Source: Auricularia sp. M13 (taxonomy: Eukaryota; Basidiomycota; Agaricomycetes; Auriculariales; Auriculariaceae). Taken from it: 64,000 nt of DNA. The notes below the pieces were generated by a model, which saw nothing but the letters and a program-made list of their open reading frames with translations, ran no database searches and was not told where the DNA came from. The DNA is taken from contig CM073196.1 of assembly GCA_037042915.1 (NCBI GenBank), positions 3,596,001-3,660,000 on the forward strand. Direction: 5' to 3'. Shown here piece after piece: positions 11,251 to 23,300 of the stretch. The translations under genes and the position numbers were made by a program. Position 1 is the first letter of the stretch. Each line of letters begins with the position of its first letter.

Positions 11251-12901
11251 GCGCCCTGCACCACAACTTCAAGACGCGCAGCCTGCTCACCGTCCATGTC
11301 TTTCCGGACACGGCCGCCAGCTCCTTCAAGAGACAATTAAATAACATAAGCGCGCGCGCCTCATTCATAGCTACACGTACGTACCTCACTCATCGCATTC
11401 CGACAACTTGTTTCTGACCCAAATATTTTTCAGCGCGACCCAGACGCACTAGACACGCGCGTGGTATGTCAGTACATGTTGCGTTCGTATCCAGCCGTTT
11501 TCTGACGAAAATGTTGCTTCGTTTGCATGAACGCACCGGACTCACCGACGCGCGATCTCGACCAAATCAGGCCCGTCGCCTTCATCAACGGTTCTTGGAA
11601 CTTCATCGGACCTATGGCTTGCTGCTGCTCGGGTCAAATCGCGCGCCCTGCTCGGAATTCGAATTCTGCGCTGTTGGAGGGCGACCACCAACTTTGCCGA
11701 GCCATGCACGACTCGATCAACGAACTCGAATACGTATTCGTGTTCGCTGACGAGTGCCCAATGCTATATCCCCGCGGGATTGGCGCTGCATCGACGTGGA
11801 GGTGAGTGGCTTCCGAGTTTCGGTTTGTTGCTCGACCGCGCCGACCGAACGTGCCTCCCGCAGAACCGCCACACGAACAACAAATCCGTGGCGACCTGTG
11901 AGCTCTCTGACGTCGACGCCATCCTCTCCCGTGCGCAAAATCGGTGTTCTATCGATGCGGAGGTCGGTGGTCTGCTCGACCACGCGGACCGAGTTCACAA
12001 CTGAAATGCAGCACGAACAACGAATCCGACTCGACCCTCGCGCTCGCCAATACTCAATTTACGTTCTCCCGCTCTCAAATTCAGCGCCGAATCGATCGGG
12101 ACGTCGACGACTCGGTGAGTCGCGTCGGAGCAGAACTTCGTCCTCCAGACGCTACGCTCTCCATCTCGCGATTTGGCGCTCATTTTCACGATGTAGGGCA
12201 TTCACCCAACGACCCCCGAACGCGGCTTCGCGCGCGGAACGTCCGTCATGGCGGCGCGCGGCTCGGTCGTCGCGCGACGGTCGGACCGACTCGCAAGTTC
12301 GCGCAGGGCTCCGCCGTGCGTCCCAACGCCCGTCAGACGTTGGCAGCATGCCATACGACTCTCTCCTCATGCGAAACGAGCGCGCCTCGTCGCGGTTCGA
12401 CTTCCACGGCCGTCTGCCTTCCGAGCGCGCTCGGACGGCCAGCATCGACAGACGCGAGGACGGCCGAGATTTCGGGCAGGAGGACATGCGCATAGATGTG
12501 CAGAATGACTTCTATGTGGCGCGCGCGATCGGTGGGGACGCAGGAAGCGAGTACGTACTTTTTAGCATAGTTCGGACAATATCAGCGGTTTTGCTCTCCC
12601 TACTTCGTGCGCGCCGCAATGGCCGCGTCTGTGTATGCGCACTGCATGGTCCTAATGGCCGCGACGAGAAAATCAAGAAATATTGCGAGGAAACGCACTC
12701 GAGCTCATGATCGGGTGGGTTGAGCGGAATGGTCGAACGACTGCAAACGGCGAAGAACGCTGTGTATCAGCGTGGGAATCAATCAGAAGAGCATATTGGC
12801 ACCCACTGCGTCGTTGACGATGCGTTGGTCGTCGCCGTTCGGCGAAAATTGGTCGTCGCGAGTGTCGAACCAAATGAACCCTGCGAAGCCACATGCACCG
12901 T

Positions 12902-13156
12902 CTGGTACAACAACGGGCACATACAGGTGGGTTTTTCGACGTAATCAGCCAGTTGGTCGACAATGAAATGGAAAGGAAGTGCTCACCGACGAGATGCGTG
13001 CGAACGGCGGGCAAGTGGACTGGGCGTGGACGTCGTTGGTGGTCGCCAAACGATCGGTCGAGCTGCGCTGCGTCCTGTCAAGTACAACAACGGGCACATA
13101 CAAAAGGGTTTTGCGACACGATCGGGCCTGTAGACAATATAATCAATGGTGCTCAC
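12902..13156 (-). repeat. duplicated intron-like module
   Basis: Two minus-strand GT..AG segments, 12986-12902 and 13156-13075, both start GTGAGCAC. They carry the identical 20-nt stretch GTATGTGCCCGTTGTTGTAC (plus-strand 12905-12924 and 13082-13101) just before their CAG acceptors. The preceding exon ends are also alike (CCGTTCGCAC). A tandem exon-plus-intron duplication in a decayed gene would explain it. It is repeated in the other units. Confidence 0.45.
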
Positions 13157-16100
13157 CGTTGCCAGTGCGAACGGCAGGAATGTGGGATGACGTTCTGGCG
13201 AGCGATCGGACGCTGCAATAAGTACAGCTGCTGCAGGACGCTTCCCTGAATGACTTCCAAGAGATGATGATGTATCAGCACATCATACAGCAATGGGTCT
13301 GAGAAGTTCCTTACGACGGTGACCGAGACGGCGTGGAAGACGGGGGCGACGGCGTCGAGTCTGCGGTATCGGCGGCGAAGCTCGCGTTGACAACGCCGCG
13401 ACGAGCACGTCCGACAGCGAGGAACGGCAAGCACACGTCGACTGCAGCTGCAGTAGCACACGGAGCATGCGAGCAGAGCGTCGTCGAGGTGGCGCAGAGG
13501 ACGGAGAAGAAGCGGAGGAGTCGATGGCGAGTCTGACCCGTTTCCGCGTCCCCTTTATACGCCCGCAAGGAGCTCGCGCGTTCCGTCGCTTTTCCGACAG
13601 CTGACTGCGCAGCGTAATTAGCACAGCGTCGTACGACATGGGTCGTGGGAAGCCCGAACAGTCGTAGCCGAGGCCGCCGGTGTGTCTGTGTTCGATGTTT
13701 AGCCACCCGACCGGCCTCGTCACGATCATTCCGCGCCGCCTGACCCATCCCCTCGCTGAAAATTCCGCTCACAGTCAAAGGCCGACACCCCGGGCGCAAA
13801 TAAGCGCCCGTGGTGCACGCTGGGGTGAGAGGGGTACCCCTATACCCTCCGAAAGTACGAAAATGCGCTAGAGCGCGGACGCCGCGCAAGCGCGTTGTGA
13901 GGCGTAATTCAAGCTTCTCTGATGCGTGATTAGCCGGTGATTGATGTTAGTGAGACGGGAAGCCAGGGAAACCAGGGGAAATTGAGTAACTCGCGAAATG
14001 CGCCGCTTTCGCAGATCTGGTCCCACCGCCGAATTCAATGAAATTTCAAAGGTTTCTAAGCGCATTACGCATGCCAAGGCATGTGCGCAGCAGATGACGT
14101 CGAGAGACCGCGGGCGCCGGTCGCCCAGGGCTCGTCGAGAGCATGTTCGCTGTTTCGAGCGGAGTTTGCACGGCAGGCTTTCCGCCCGCTCCGGCACGTG
14201 CGGACGGTATTTCGACGCTCACGGCCGTTCTGAGGCCTCTCCCTCTTAATAATTACGTAATACAGGGTCCAGGTACATGCTTGCATGAGTTGAAGGTGTC
14301 AAAATTAAGAAATATCCGAAATGACTAGTTGCCTGAAAATGCGGATTCAGAGTGTAACTTGCGTTCAAAAGCGTTTCTGGCGCACATTTCCAAGCCAATA
14401 GCATTGCTCTCGCATTAAATGGGCGCTGATTACGCTGCATACGGTCAGGGTATGCACTGAATCGCATGCACAGTTGTGCGATGTCGGGGAGCAACACCAT
14501 TTCCCGCCTGATCGGGGCGCGCGCTGCGGCGCTTCGGCAAGTTTGAGAAGCGCATCTGCTTGCTAAATTTACCGGAGTTGCGGTTTGCCGAGGCCAGGAA
14601 CGTCGATTCGCAACGATTGAGCATGTTGCGCTGTTGATCTCTCAGCGCATTCCCTGACCCCAATTCAGAATTTCCATCAGTTTTTCGCCGCTCTTCGCTT
14701 ACAGAACTGCGCTTCCATGCAGATACGTAACAGTGGTGACGCTCAGGCGGTGTACAGTCTGTGTTTGCGTGTCGGAGCGTGCCCACACCTTCAGCGCTGA
14801 GCGCACAACGGCAAACTCCGCAGCTTGCCCTCCGACGTTTATCATCCCGCGACGCAGCGGCCATTCCGTCGCTCGCCGCCTGCGCCACCCGCGCTATCTC
14901 TGCCCCCCATTTGCAACGCCGTGTTGGCGCTGGAGGAGGCCGGCAGACGGTGAGTTTGCTCTTCCTCCTCCGAGCTCATTGTCTGACGATTTTCGTTGCA
15001 GACGCGATGGCGCGACATCTCGCTCGGATTTGCACTCGCCACGGTCTGAAGCATTGCGCTTTATCTTCAGGCGCCGGTGAGTTCGCTTTCTATCTTTTTT
15101 GCTCAACACCCCGTTCCCCACCATTCATTCACTCGGGCTTGCCGCGGCCGTTACGCCGTGGCTATGACGGCCTGCGCCGCGCTGCGTGCACTCCTCGTTT
15201 CCGTGACGTGTGCCGAGACCGGGACTTGCGTCGCGTCCCCGACGCGTGCTTCCTTGTCGGCGGACGAACCGTTTTCCATTGGGCGCGCGGGCCCGTTGCC
15301 ATCCCTGCCCGCTGCACCCTTCCCCGCCTTTGCCTCATCACACCACAACGCCCCGTGCAGCGCGCACCAGCTCCGTGTTGGGAAGTCAACCTGCTGGTCC
15401 TTTTATCCCCGCAAATAGGACCAAAAGCTGACTTATTTTGCAGCACGCTACCCACCTCTCGCCGTTCGTTCCAACAGGCCTCGCCCTTTTTTTGACAGCA
15501 GAAGGCTGGCGTCGGAAGGCATTGTTGATGCGCACCGCCAGCCGCGCGCCACCGGCGCTGGAAGCGCGGGAAGACGCGGGCGTGCTCGGCGAGTCCGGCT
15601 GTGAAGCTAGGTGCGTATCATGCCATTCCCGCCGACACATCCTCACATGTCCTGACGTTGTCTCTGAGCAGGTATGAGCCCGTGATGCCAGAGCGCGCGC
15701 TTAGATCCTGTGCGGTCGCTTGGTTTGCGCTGCGCCGACTGTTGTTTCCCATCGCGCCGACCAGCACACCAACATCTCGACCTCGTCCGTATCTCACGAA
15801 AACTCGGCATCTGGGTCGCTCCGAGGTGTACAACGCACGCCTCGAGTATCGCTGCGCTGCGTGCGGAACCCCGCCGCTGGTGAGCATTTTTGTGACCGTT
15901 CTTGGCCCAAGACCGATTTCACGTTTCAGGTCAACCTCGTCCGTTTGGGCTGAGAGTCAGCATGCTGGCTCACACATGGGTCAGACGTTGCTGCGCAACG
16001 GCGCTCGAGTTGGTGAGCAGCCGTTCGTTCAGGAGCGGCTCTTTTGCTAACGCCGGCTCCAGTCACCTCCCGTTTCCCCGCAACGCAGCCATCCCCGGCC

Positions 16101-17859
16101 TGCGTCGCGTTACCAGCGCGTCAAGACGACATTAGCCAGCTATGCGCCAATTGAAGAGCCGTGGCAGGTGCGGGAATCGTGAGTACTTGTCCGATTGCTG
16201 CCCCTCCGCACCGCGGCTGAGCATTGCGTCCCAGCGTCGACCAGGTCTCCTCCATCAAAAAACGCGGCTCGTTGGACGTTTATGACTGCGCTCTCGACGC
16301 CGCGCGCCGCGTCTTCGCGTATTCATTGTGCTGGACGCCGTTCCGTCGCCGACCACCGCGGCCGAGTCGGCGTGTCGACCGCTCGTTTTCCGCGTTCCCG
16401 CTGCGGTGTACGGCGCGCGGCATGTCTACAAACGGCTGCATCAAGTAGCGCGCCGCTGCGCTGCGATCCCCTTCAACGGTGCGCGTTTTTGTCCGTTTCC
16501 CGCCCGAAGCTGATTTTGCCGTTGAAGTGAACATCGTCCGTTCGAGCCGCAACTTGGCATGCCGACTCATAGCGCTATTGGCGCTTGCAAGGCGCAGTGG
16601 GAAGGCCGGGTGAGTCGCCGTTCGCTCTGCGCGTCGATTGTGCTGACGTCCGATCCCGAGCCATCCCGCTCCGCGCGAGGCTGTCTGCCCAGGACATCAC
16701 GGCCGAGCCTGGCCACTCTGGCGACGTGCCTACACCCTACGACGCGCGGAGACGCCTCGCCGCTGCGCTATTTGGTGAGTTCTGCTCGATTCGCTCCCCG
16801 AGACCGACACTGACGCCTGGCCGCCAGACTTGCCCGTTCGTCTCGAGATCGCGCCCGCGACCTCACTGCTCGGCCATCTCGACATCGTTTGACCCGCGCA
16901 CTGTTTGGCCCGCCAAACGTCGTCTTCTCGCCGACGGCGACCGGCGTCTCGACTCGCACCACCCCAGCCCTCCGTCGTTTCCGCTGCGTCCCATGACGCA
17001 CTCTGGCATTCGCATTGCTGGGAACGGCGTCCGGTGCGATCGGTGAGCTCATTTTTTCGGTTACGTTTGCCATCATCGCCGGGTGTGCAACGGCCCATCG
17101 TCACTCGCACTCGTCCGCCGGCTCGGTCGCGTCGTTCGAGGTCTGCACGCCACCGGAAATGTACTCGAGTGTGCACGGCCACGATTCGGCGAAGACGCAG
17201 CCATTCGGTTACTCCTCCAAGACTTCGTACGTAGATATGGAATTTGCAGTACGGGTCAGAGAATTTCGGCGGTCCCAGTTGGTTCCCGCAGGTTCGGAAG
17301 GACTCCCGTGACGCACTATGGGCCTGTATTTAGGGCAGAATAGCATCGTGTAAACTAGTCCAAGTCGAAATATATGCTGTTTTTGAATTCCCAGTGATCG
17401 TCACACTTAAGCGAAATCATGTTTCATAAGCCATCTTCCATGGAAACGGGCGCTCAAGTCGAACTGCGATCGCATGTTGTGTGAATGTCGTCAATGTCCT
17501 CAAAGACTCTCAGCGGCCTGAGAGCGGTTTTCAATGCGATCTCACAGAGCGAACTGCTTCATTAGTTGCTCAGTATGCTGAACTAGAAGAGCTGAGTGTG
17601 TGAGTTCCGCGCATGTCATCGGCTCGCTTGTGAGGAATGCATTGCCACACGCATGATTTCTCATCCGCCGGCGAGCTCGAGAGCGTGCAGGACACGCCCA
17701 AAGCTGCATTTCGCAGTTATGTGGCTTTTCTCAGCCAGTGCCATGAATCTGCAGGCATCTGGCTGCAATTCTTGAGGGGAACACCAACCTGACCGGCGCG
17801 CATCACAGCCCGATTTCACCGCCGCTCCGCCGTCAGCCGTGCCAAGCGCCCTGTGAGGG

Positions 17860-17866
17860 TATAAAA
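17860..17866 (+). promoter_or_regulatory. TATA box of an orphan promoter at the end of unit 1
   Basis: TATAAAA is followed by a C/T-rich stretch typical of basidiomycete transcription starts and by AATAAA at 18030-18035. No gene follows: about 320 bp downstream the unit junction meets erf2 exon 6 in opposite orientation. The original downstream gene was probably lost at the duplication breakpoint. Confidence 0.5.
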
Positions 17867-18145
17867 GGCCAGCGAATTCAGAGCCAGCCAGTTCGTCCTT
17901 TCCCTCAGTGCCCACGTCGTGCTGCTCGTCTCACAGCCTCCTCGTCGTTCACCTCTCCCACCTCGCCTTTGCTAACTGGACTCGTTTTGTACATAGGCCT
18001 TCGGGCGGGGGGAAACCCTGCCCAATTTTAATAAAACCTAACGGGACTATGACTACCTAGCAATTTTCATGTCAGTCCGTTTTGCTGCACACTTGAAAGC
18101 TCATTCAAACATAGGCAAACAGCCTCGGAGTTCGGGTGAAACCAG

Positions 18146-18151
18146 TTTATT
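18146..18151 (-). terminator. chimeric polyadenylation signal for truncated erf2 copy 2
   Basis: AATAAA on the minus strand starts 9 nt after the new TAG stop. It comes from the end of unit 1, not from erf2. The same signal lies at 27843-27848, 53187-53192 and 62808-62813 for the other truncated copies. Confidence 0.5.
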
Positions 18152-18159
18152 CCGTGGAA

Positions 18160-20346
18160 CTACTCTACACAACACTCGTTCGCCACCGTGTTCAGGTACA
18201 GCAGCTAGGGTCAGCACGGCACGGGCGAAGCATGCAGCACATACGCGGACGTGATACCCCATAAGGATCGACACGGGCCAGATAACAATGGACGCGGCGA
18301 CAAACGTCACAGCGCTCCCGAAGCCCTCGCGCAGCGTGTGCTCAAAGTCCAAATGCTCGCGCCGCGAAAGTACCTCCAAGTGGATCGCAGACGTGACGAT
18401 AATAAGAATGAGCGACGTGACCTGGCGCAGATATCAGCCCGCACAGTTGTCTGTAAAGCCGCAGAAACTTACAGCGGATACCAGACAAATAATAAACGAC
18501 CCATAATTTCTTCGCCCGACGCAGTTGTTGACCCACGGACAATGGTGGTCGCACCCGTCGACGCAGTTATCGCACTATTCAAGATGAGCACTGAGCTGTG
18601 CCGCGACAATACACGCACATTCCGACAATGGCTCGAGCGCGGAGGCCGGTACGTCCTGCACGTGACGCAGTACTTCGTCCGAACACTAGCAGCTTGGCGT
18701 CAGCACTTGCATTTGTCAAACTAAGAATGCACATACACCTCGTCTCGCACGCGAATCTCGCGTGGCAGCGGCGTAGGCTGCGACGAGTCCGTGTCCGACA
18801 CCATGGGCAGCGGCGCGTCCAGATCCAGATCGCGCGGCAGAATCCCAGGGTCCCGGAATGCCTAAGAGACGATAAGATCAAAAGGCTATCTCGCGTGTAA
18901 AAGAGCACGTACCGTGGCCAACAAACTGCTCAGGGTGATGAGCGCCATGTACGCGCCGACGATCGCGAGTGCGGGGCTGAGATGGTGCCACCAGTACACG
19001 CACGTTGTGCCCATCCAGAAGCCAACGACAATGCAGTACACGCCGAGCGTGCCGACGAACGCCCACGGCATGTCGCCGCCGAGCATCAGGCGGCCGCCCA
19101 AGAAGAAGCGATTCGCACCGCGGTGCAGCTCGTAGTTGCGCACCGGCCGGCCGGAGGGCGTCAGGATGGGCTGCATCCATGAGGGATTGACGACGCCGGA
19201 GAGCTGCGCACGCGGCGGGAGGGGCGCGAAGCGCGGGTGACGCGAGGGCGCGTCGGACTTGGCCTCGTCATGCGGCTCCTCGATGAGGGCGTTGGCCGAA
19301 TGAGGCGTCTGTGCGGTCTTGGGCGTGCGTGGGACGCCGCCGCTGTGCTTCAACGACTCGCCGCTGAACGATCGGCGGAAGATGCGCTCGAGGCTGCCGC
19401 GCATGCCCTGCGATGCTACGGGCGAGGGCTGTTGCTGCTGCTGCTGGGCACTCAGTTGCTCATGCGGCGTAAGTAGCGGTTCGCGACTGGCCATGGGACG
19501 TGCTTGCTGGTGCTGCACACTGGGATCTTCCTCCACCGCAAGGAACGTTCCGCCAAACACATCGTCGCCGTCGGACGCGGACGCCGAGCCGTGCGACATG
19601 CGCTTGGACTGCACGGACGCGCGCCGAGCGGCAAACGAGGTGAGCGGGATCGCACCGTCTGGGATGGCGCCGCTCTTGCGTGGTGAGTTGGTGATGGAGG
19701 TCCCGCGCACAGGCAAGGCGAGCGAGTTGCGCGGCGACGTTGACCCTGTAGGAGCAGGGCCAATGGAATGCGGTATCGAGCGTGCACTGGAGATGGTGTT
19801 GTACTGGTGAGCATGGTGCTGGCCCTGTTGGCTGGGGCGGGCAGGGCGGAAGAAGGATGCGGGCGCGAGAATGTTGCCGATGTGGGTTGCCGAGCTCTGG
19901 GTCGGCGACACGGGCGAGGCACCAGACAGACTGTGGACGGATATGCGGCTGAGGTTGTTGGGAATGACCAGAGCCGCAGCGCCGCCGGGTAGCGCAGGAC
20001 GCGAGGGAGTCTGGGTGGGCGAGCCGGACGGCGCGGCATTAGGGCCATGGCGCGAAGACGAGGTTAGCGAGTCGCTGCGGGCGCGGCTAATACTAGATAT
20101 ACTGCGCGAGCGGCCGATGGGCAGGCCAGCGTGCGAATGCGGGGTCGACGGCGCCATGGTCGTCAGCGGGTGCAGTGCGTCCGGCTGAGCGTCCTCCGAG
20201 TCACGACTACCGTCTGGCTCTATAACCAGCACGTCGCTGGCGTGGTTTGGCGGCGGCGTCGACGGTGATGGCGGCGCGGGCAGCTGCTCGTGCGAGCCCA
20301 GAGGGGTATCGGCGGAACGTTCGGCGGCAGTCCCGTTGTTGTCCAT
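18160..20346 (-). CDS. truncated Erf2-like DHHC protein, copy 2
   Basis: Exons 20346-18913, 18861-18737, 18685-18619, 18574-18473, 18421-18245 and 18204-18160. The first 635 residues equal the complete copy, including the zinc ligands, DHHC and four membrane helices. Exon 6 diverges after LLYLNT and ends VANECCVE plus stop, giving 649 residues instead of 731. The TTxE motif and the whole cytosolic tail are lost. In DHHC enzymes these contribute to folding and active-site arrangement, so activity is doubtful (inference). Intron 5 is shortened to 40 nt by a 13-bp deletion that leaves the branch-like CTGAC only a few bases from the acceptor. The gene keeps its own 5' flank, so transcription is possible. 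Confidence 0.8.
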
Positions 20347-23300
20347 CGCAAAGATAAAAAGCGAAACGAGCGGATGACGAGATCAGAGTCTGCACATGAA
20401 CGGACGCTGTTGAGGTCGATGCCCTGGGCAGCGCGAGATGCAGGAGAAAACAGTTAAGCGGGCTGCGAAATTGCGGCGCGACGGATTGCCCTTCTCGTCA
20501 CTCTGCGTCGCGCGCCCCGTCCCGCTCGCTCGCCGTCGCCGCTGCCCATTGGCCAGCCTGCATCCCGCATACGCCCGTCACCGCGGGCCATGTCGGATGT
20601 CACACACGGCAGCGAGGCGCGCAGCCCCATCGCCATCGCAATGTCTGCCAGCCCACCGTCCGCTCCGTCCAAGCCCTGCTCGTCCAAGTGCAAATAAATG
20701 CGAAATATACCTGCGATTTCCCCCACTCCCGCGCGTCCTGCGCGTAGTGCCCCAAGTGGAGACGCCCAACGCAAGCCGTCATCGAGTCGCGCGCTGCTCG
20801 TCGAAATCAGGATCGAGTTGCAAGTTCGCGTGCAACGCACTCACCGCTACTCAGAGCGACGACCACGGCGAGAATGAGGTGCTTGTCGATATCCTCGCAG
20901 ATCTTGGCGAGCGAGCTCGCGCTGGCCCTTGGACTCCTTGTTCTGCACCGCGCCCTGCACCACAACTTCAAGACGCGCAGCCTGCTCACCGTCCATGTCT
21001 TTCCGGACACGGCCGCCAGCTCCTTCAAGAGACAATTAAATAACATAAGCGCGCGCGCCTCATTCATAGCTACACGTACGTACCTCACTCATCGCATTCC
21101 GACAACTTGTTTCTGACCCAAATATTTTTCAGCGCGACCCAGACGCACTAGACACGCGCGTGGTATGTCAGTACATGTTGCGTTCGTATCCAGCCGTTTT
21201 CTGACGAAAATGTTGCTTCGTTTGCATGAACGCACCGGACTCACCGACGCGCGATCTCGACCAAATCAGGCCCGTCGCCTTCATCAACGGTTCTTGGAAC
21301 TTCATCGGACCTATGGCTTGCTGCTGCTCGGGTCAAATCGCGCGCCCTGCTCGGAATTCGAATTCTGCGCTGTTGGAGGGCGACCACCAACTTTGCCGAG
21401 CCATGCACGACTCGATCAACGAACTCGAATACGTATTCGTGTTCGCTGACGAGTGCCCAATGCTATATCCCCCGCGGGATTGGCGCTGCATCGACGTGGA
21501 GGTGAGTGGCTTCCGAGTTTCGGTTTGTTGCTCGACCGCGCCGACCGAACGTGCCTCCCGCAGAACCGCCACACGAACAACAAATCCGTGGCGACCTGTG
21601 AGCTCTCTGACGTCGACGCCATCCTCTCCCGTGCGCAAAATCGGTGTTCTATCGATGCGGAGGTCGGTGGTCTGCTCGACCACGCGGACCGAGTTCACAA
21701 CTGAAATGCAGCACGAACAACGAATCCGACTCGACCCTCGCGCTCGCCAATACTCAATTTACGTTCTCCCGCTCTCAAATTCAGCGCCGAATCGATCGGG
21801 ACGTCGACGACTCGGTGAGTCGCGTCGGAGCAGAACTTCGTCCTCCAGACGCTACGCTCTCCATCTCGCGATTTGGCGCTCATTTTCACGATGTAGGGCA
21901 TTCACCCAACGACCCCCGAACGCGGCTTCGCGCGCGGAACGTCCGTCATGGCGGCGCGCGGCTCGGTCGTCGCGCGACGGTCGGACCGACTCGCAAGTTC
22001 GCGCAGGGCTCCGCCGTGCGTCCCAACGCCCGTCAGACGTTGGCAGCATGCCATACGACTCTCTCCTCATGCGAAACGAGCGCGCCTCGTCGCGGTTCGA
22101 CTTCCACGGCCGTCTGCCTTCCGAGCGCGCTCGGACGGCCAGCATCGACAGACGCGAGGACGGCCGAGATTTCGGGCAGGAGGACATGCGCATAGATGTG
22201 CAGAATGACTTCTATGTGGCGCGCGCGATCGGTGGGGACGCAGGAAGCGAGTACGTACTTTTTAGCATAGTTCGGACAATATCAGCGGTTTTGCTCTCCC
22301 TACTTCGTGCGCGCCGCAATGGCCGCGTCTGTGTATGCGCACTGCATGGTCCTAATGGCCGCGACGAGAAAATCAAGAAATATTGCGAGGAAACGCACTC
22401 GAGCTCATGATCGGGTGGGTTGAGCGGAATGGTCGAACGACTGCAAACGGCGAAGAACGCTGTGTATCAGCGTGGGAATCAATCAGAAGAGCATATTGGC
22501 ACCCACTGCGTCGTTGACGATGCGTTGGTCGTCGCCGTTCGGCGAAAATTGGTCGTCGCGAGTGTCGAACCAAATGAACCCTGCGAAGCCACATGCACCG
22601 TCTGGTACAACAACGGGCACATACAGGTGGGTTTTTCGACGTAATCAGCCAGTTGGTCGACAATGAAATGGAAAGGAAGTGCTCACCGACGAGATGCGTG
22701 CGAACGGCGGGCAAGTGGACTGGGCGTGGACGTCGTTGGTGGTCGCCAAACGATCGGTCGAGCTGCGCTGCGTCCTGTCAAGTACAACAACGGGCACATA
22801 CAAAAGGGTTTTGCGACACGATCGGGCCTGTAGACAATATAATCAATGGTGCTCACCGTTGCCAGTGCGAACGGCAGGAATGTGGGATGACGTTCTGGCG
22901 AGCGATCGGACGCTGCAATAAGTACAGCTGCTGCAGGACGCTTCCCTGAATGACTTCCAAGAGATGATGATGTATCAGCACATCATACAGCAATGGGTCT
23001 GAGAAGTTCCTTACGACGGTGACCGAGACGGCGTGGAAGACGGGGGCGACGGCGTCGAGTCTGCGGTATCGGCGGCGAAGCTCGCGTTGACAACGCCGCG
23101 ACGAGCACGTCCGACAGCGAGGAACGGCAAGCACACGTCGACTGCAGCTGCAGTAGCACACGGAGCATGCGAGCAGAGCGTCGTCGAGGTGGCGCAGAGG
23201 ACGGAGAAGAAGCGGAGGAGTCGATGGCGAGTCTGACCCGTTTCCGCGTCCCCTTTATACGCCCGCAAGGAGCTCGCGCGTTCCGTCGCTTTTCCGACAG

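Larger units (their letters stand above)
10648..17340. other. unit 1 interior: no identifiable gene, decayed exon/intron-like modules
   Basis: No frame here matches a family I recognise. On the plus strand many GTGAGT-like donors are followed by CAG acceptors 45-60 nt later: 14949-15000, 15879-15928, 16012-16062, 16180-16234, 16774-16827. Joined frames soon hit stops. Similar sequence recurs: TTTTTGT...GTGAACATCGTCCGTT (~16487) and TTTTTGT...GTCAACCTCGTCCGTT (~15885), plus TNNxS-type segments ~140 bp apart at 11871 and 12014. This looks like a gene built of repeated exons that has decayed. A minus-strand TATAAA (13554-13559) precedes another splice-signal-rich stretch. A small hairpin GGGCGC-AAATAA-GCGCCC lies at about 13793. 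Confidence 0.45.
8475..18186. repeat. tandem segmental repeat, unit 1 (9,712 bp)
   Basis: First of five direct repeats, defined by the recurring junction at CGTGTTCAGGTACAGCAG inside erf2 exon 6. It contains erf2 from early exon 6 to the promoter, about 6.7 kb without an identified gene, and a TATA promoter module. Left of 8475 the sequence is unique (the rest of erf2 exon 6), so this is the ancestral left end of the array. It has 13 bp in erf2 intron 5 (8496-8508) that all other units lack. Unit 2 is nearly identical. Confidence 0.95.

Noticed and set aside
10648-17340. tRNA, rRNA or other structured RNA gene in the unit interior
   Set aside because: No tRNA A/B box pair with a foldable cloverleaf and no rRNA-like sequence was seen; only short GC hairpins occur.
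17341-18186. LTR of a retrotransposon (TATA box and AATAAA about 170 bp apart)
   Set aside because: No second LTR, no primer-binding site or polypurine tract, no target duplication and no gag/pol; it recurs only as part of the tandem unit.
21226-22410. 394-codon plus-strand frame in unit 2
   Set aside because: The same sequence in unit 1 is broken by one C in a run; composition is Arg/Ser-rich, no domain is recognisable, and splice-like donors lie inside.
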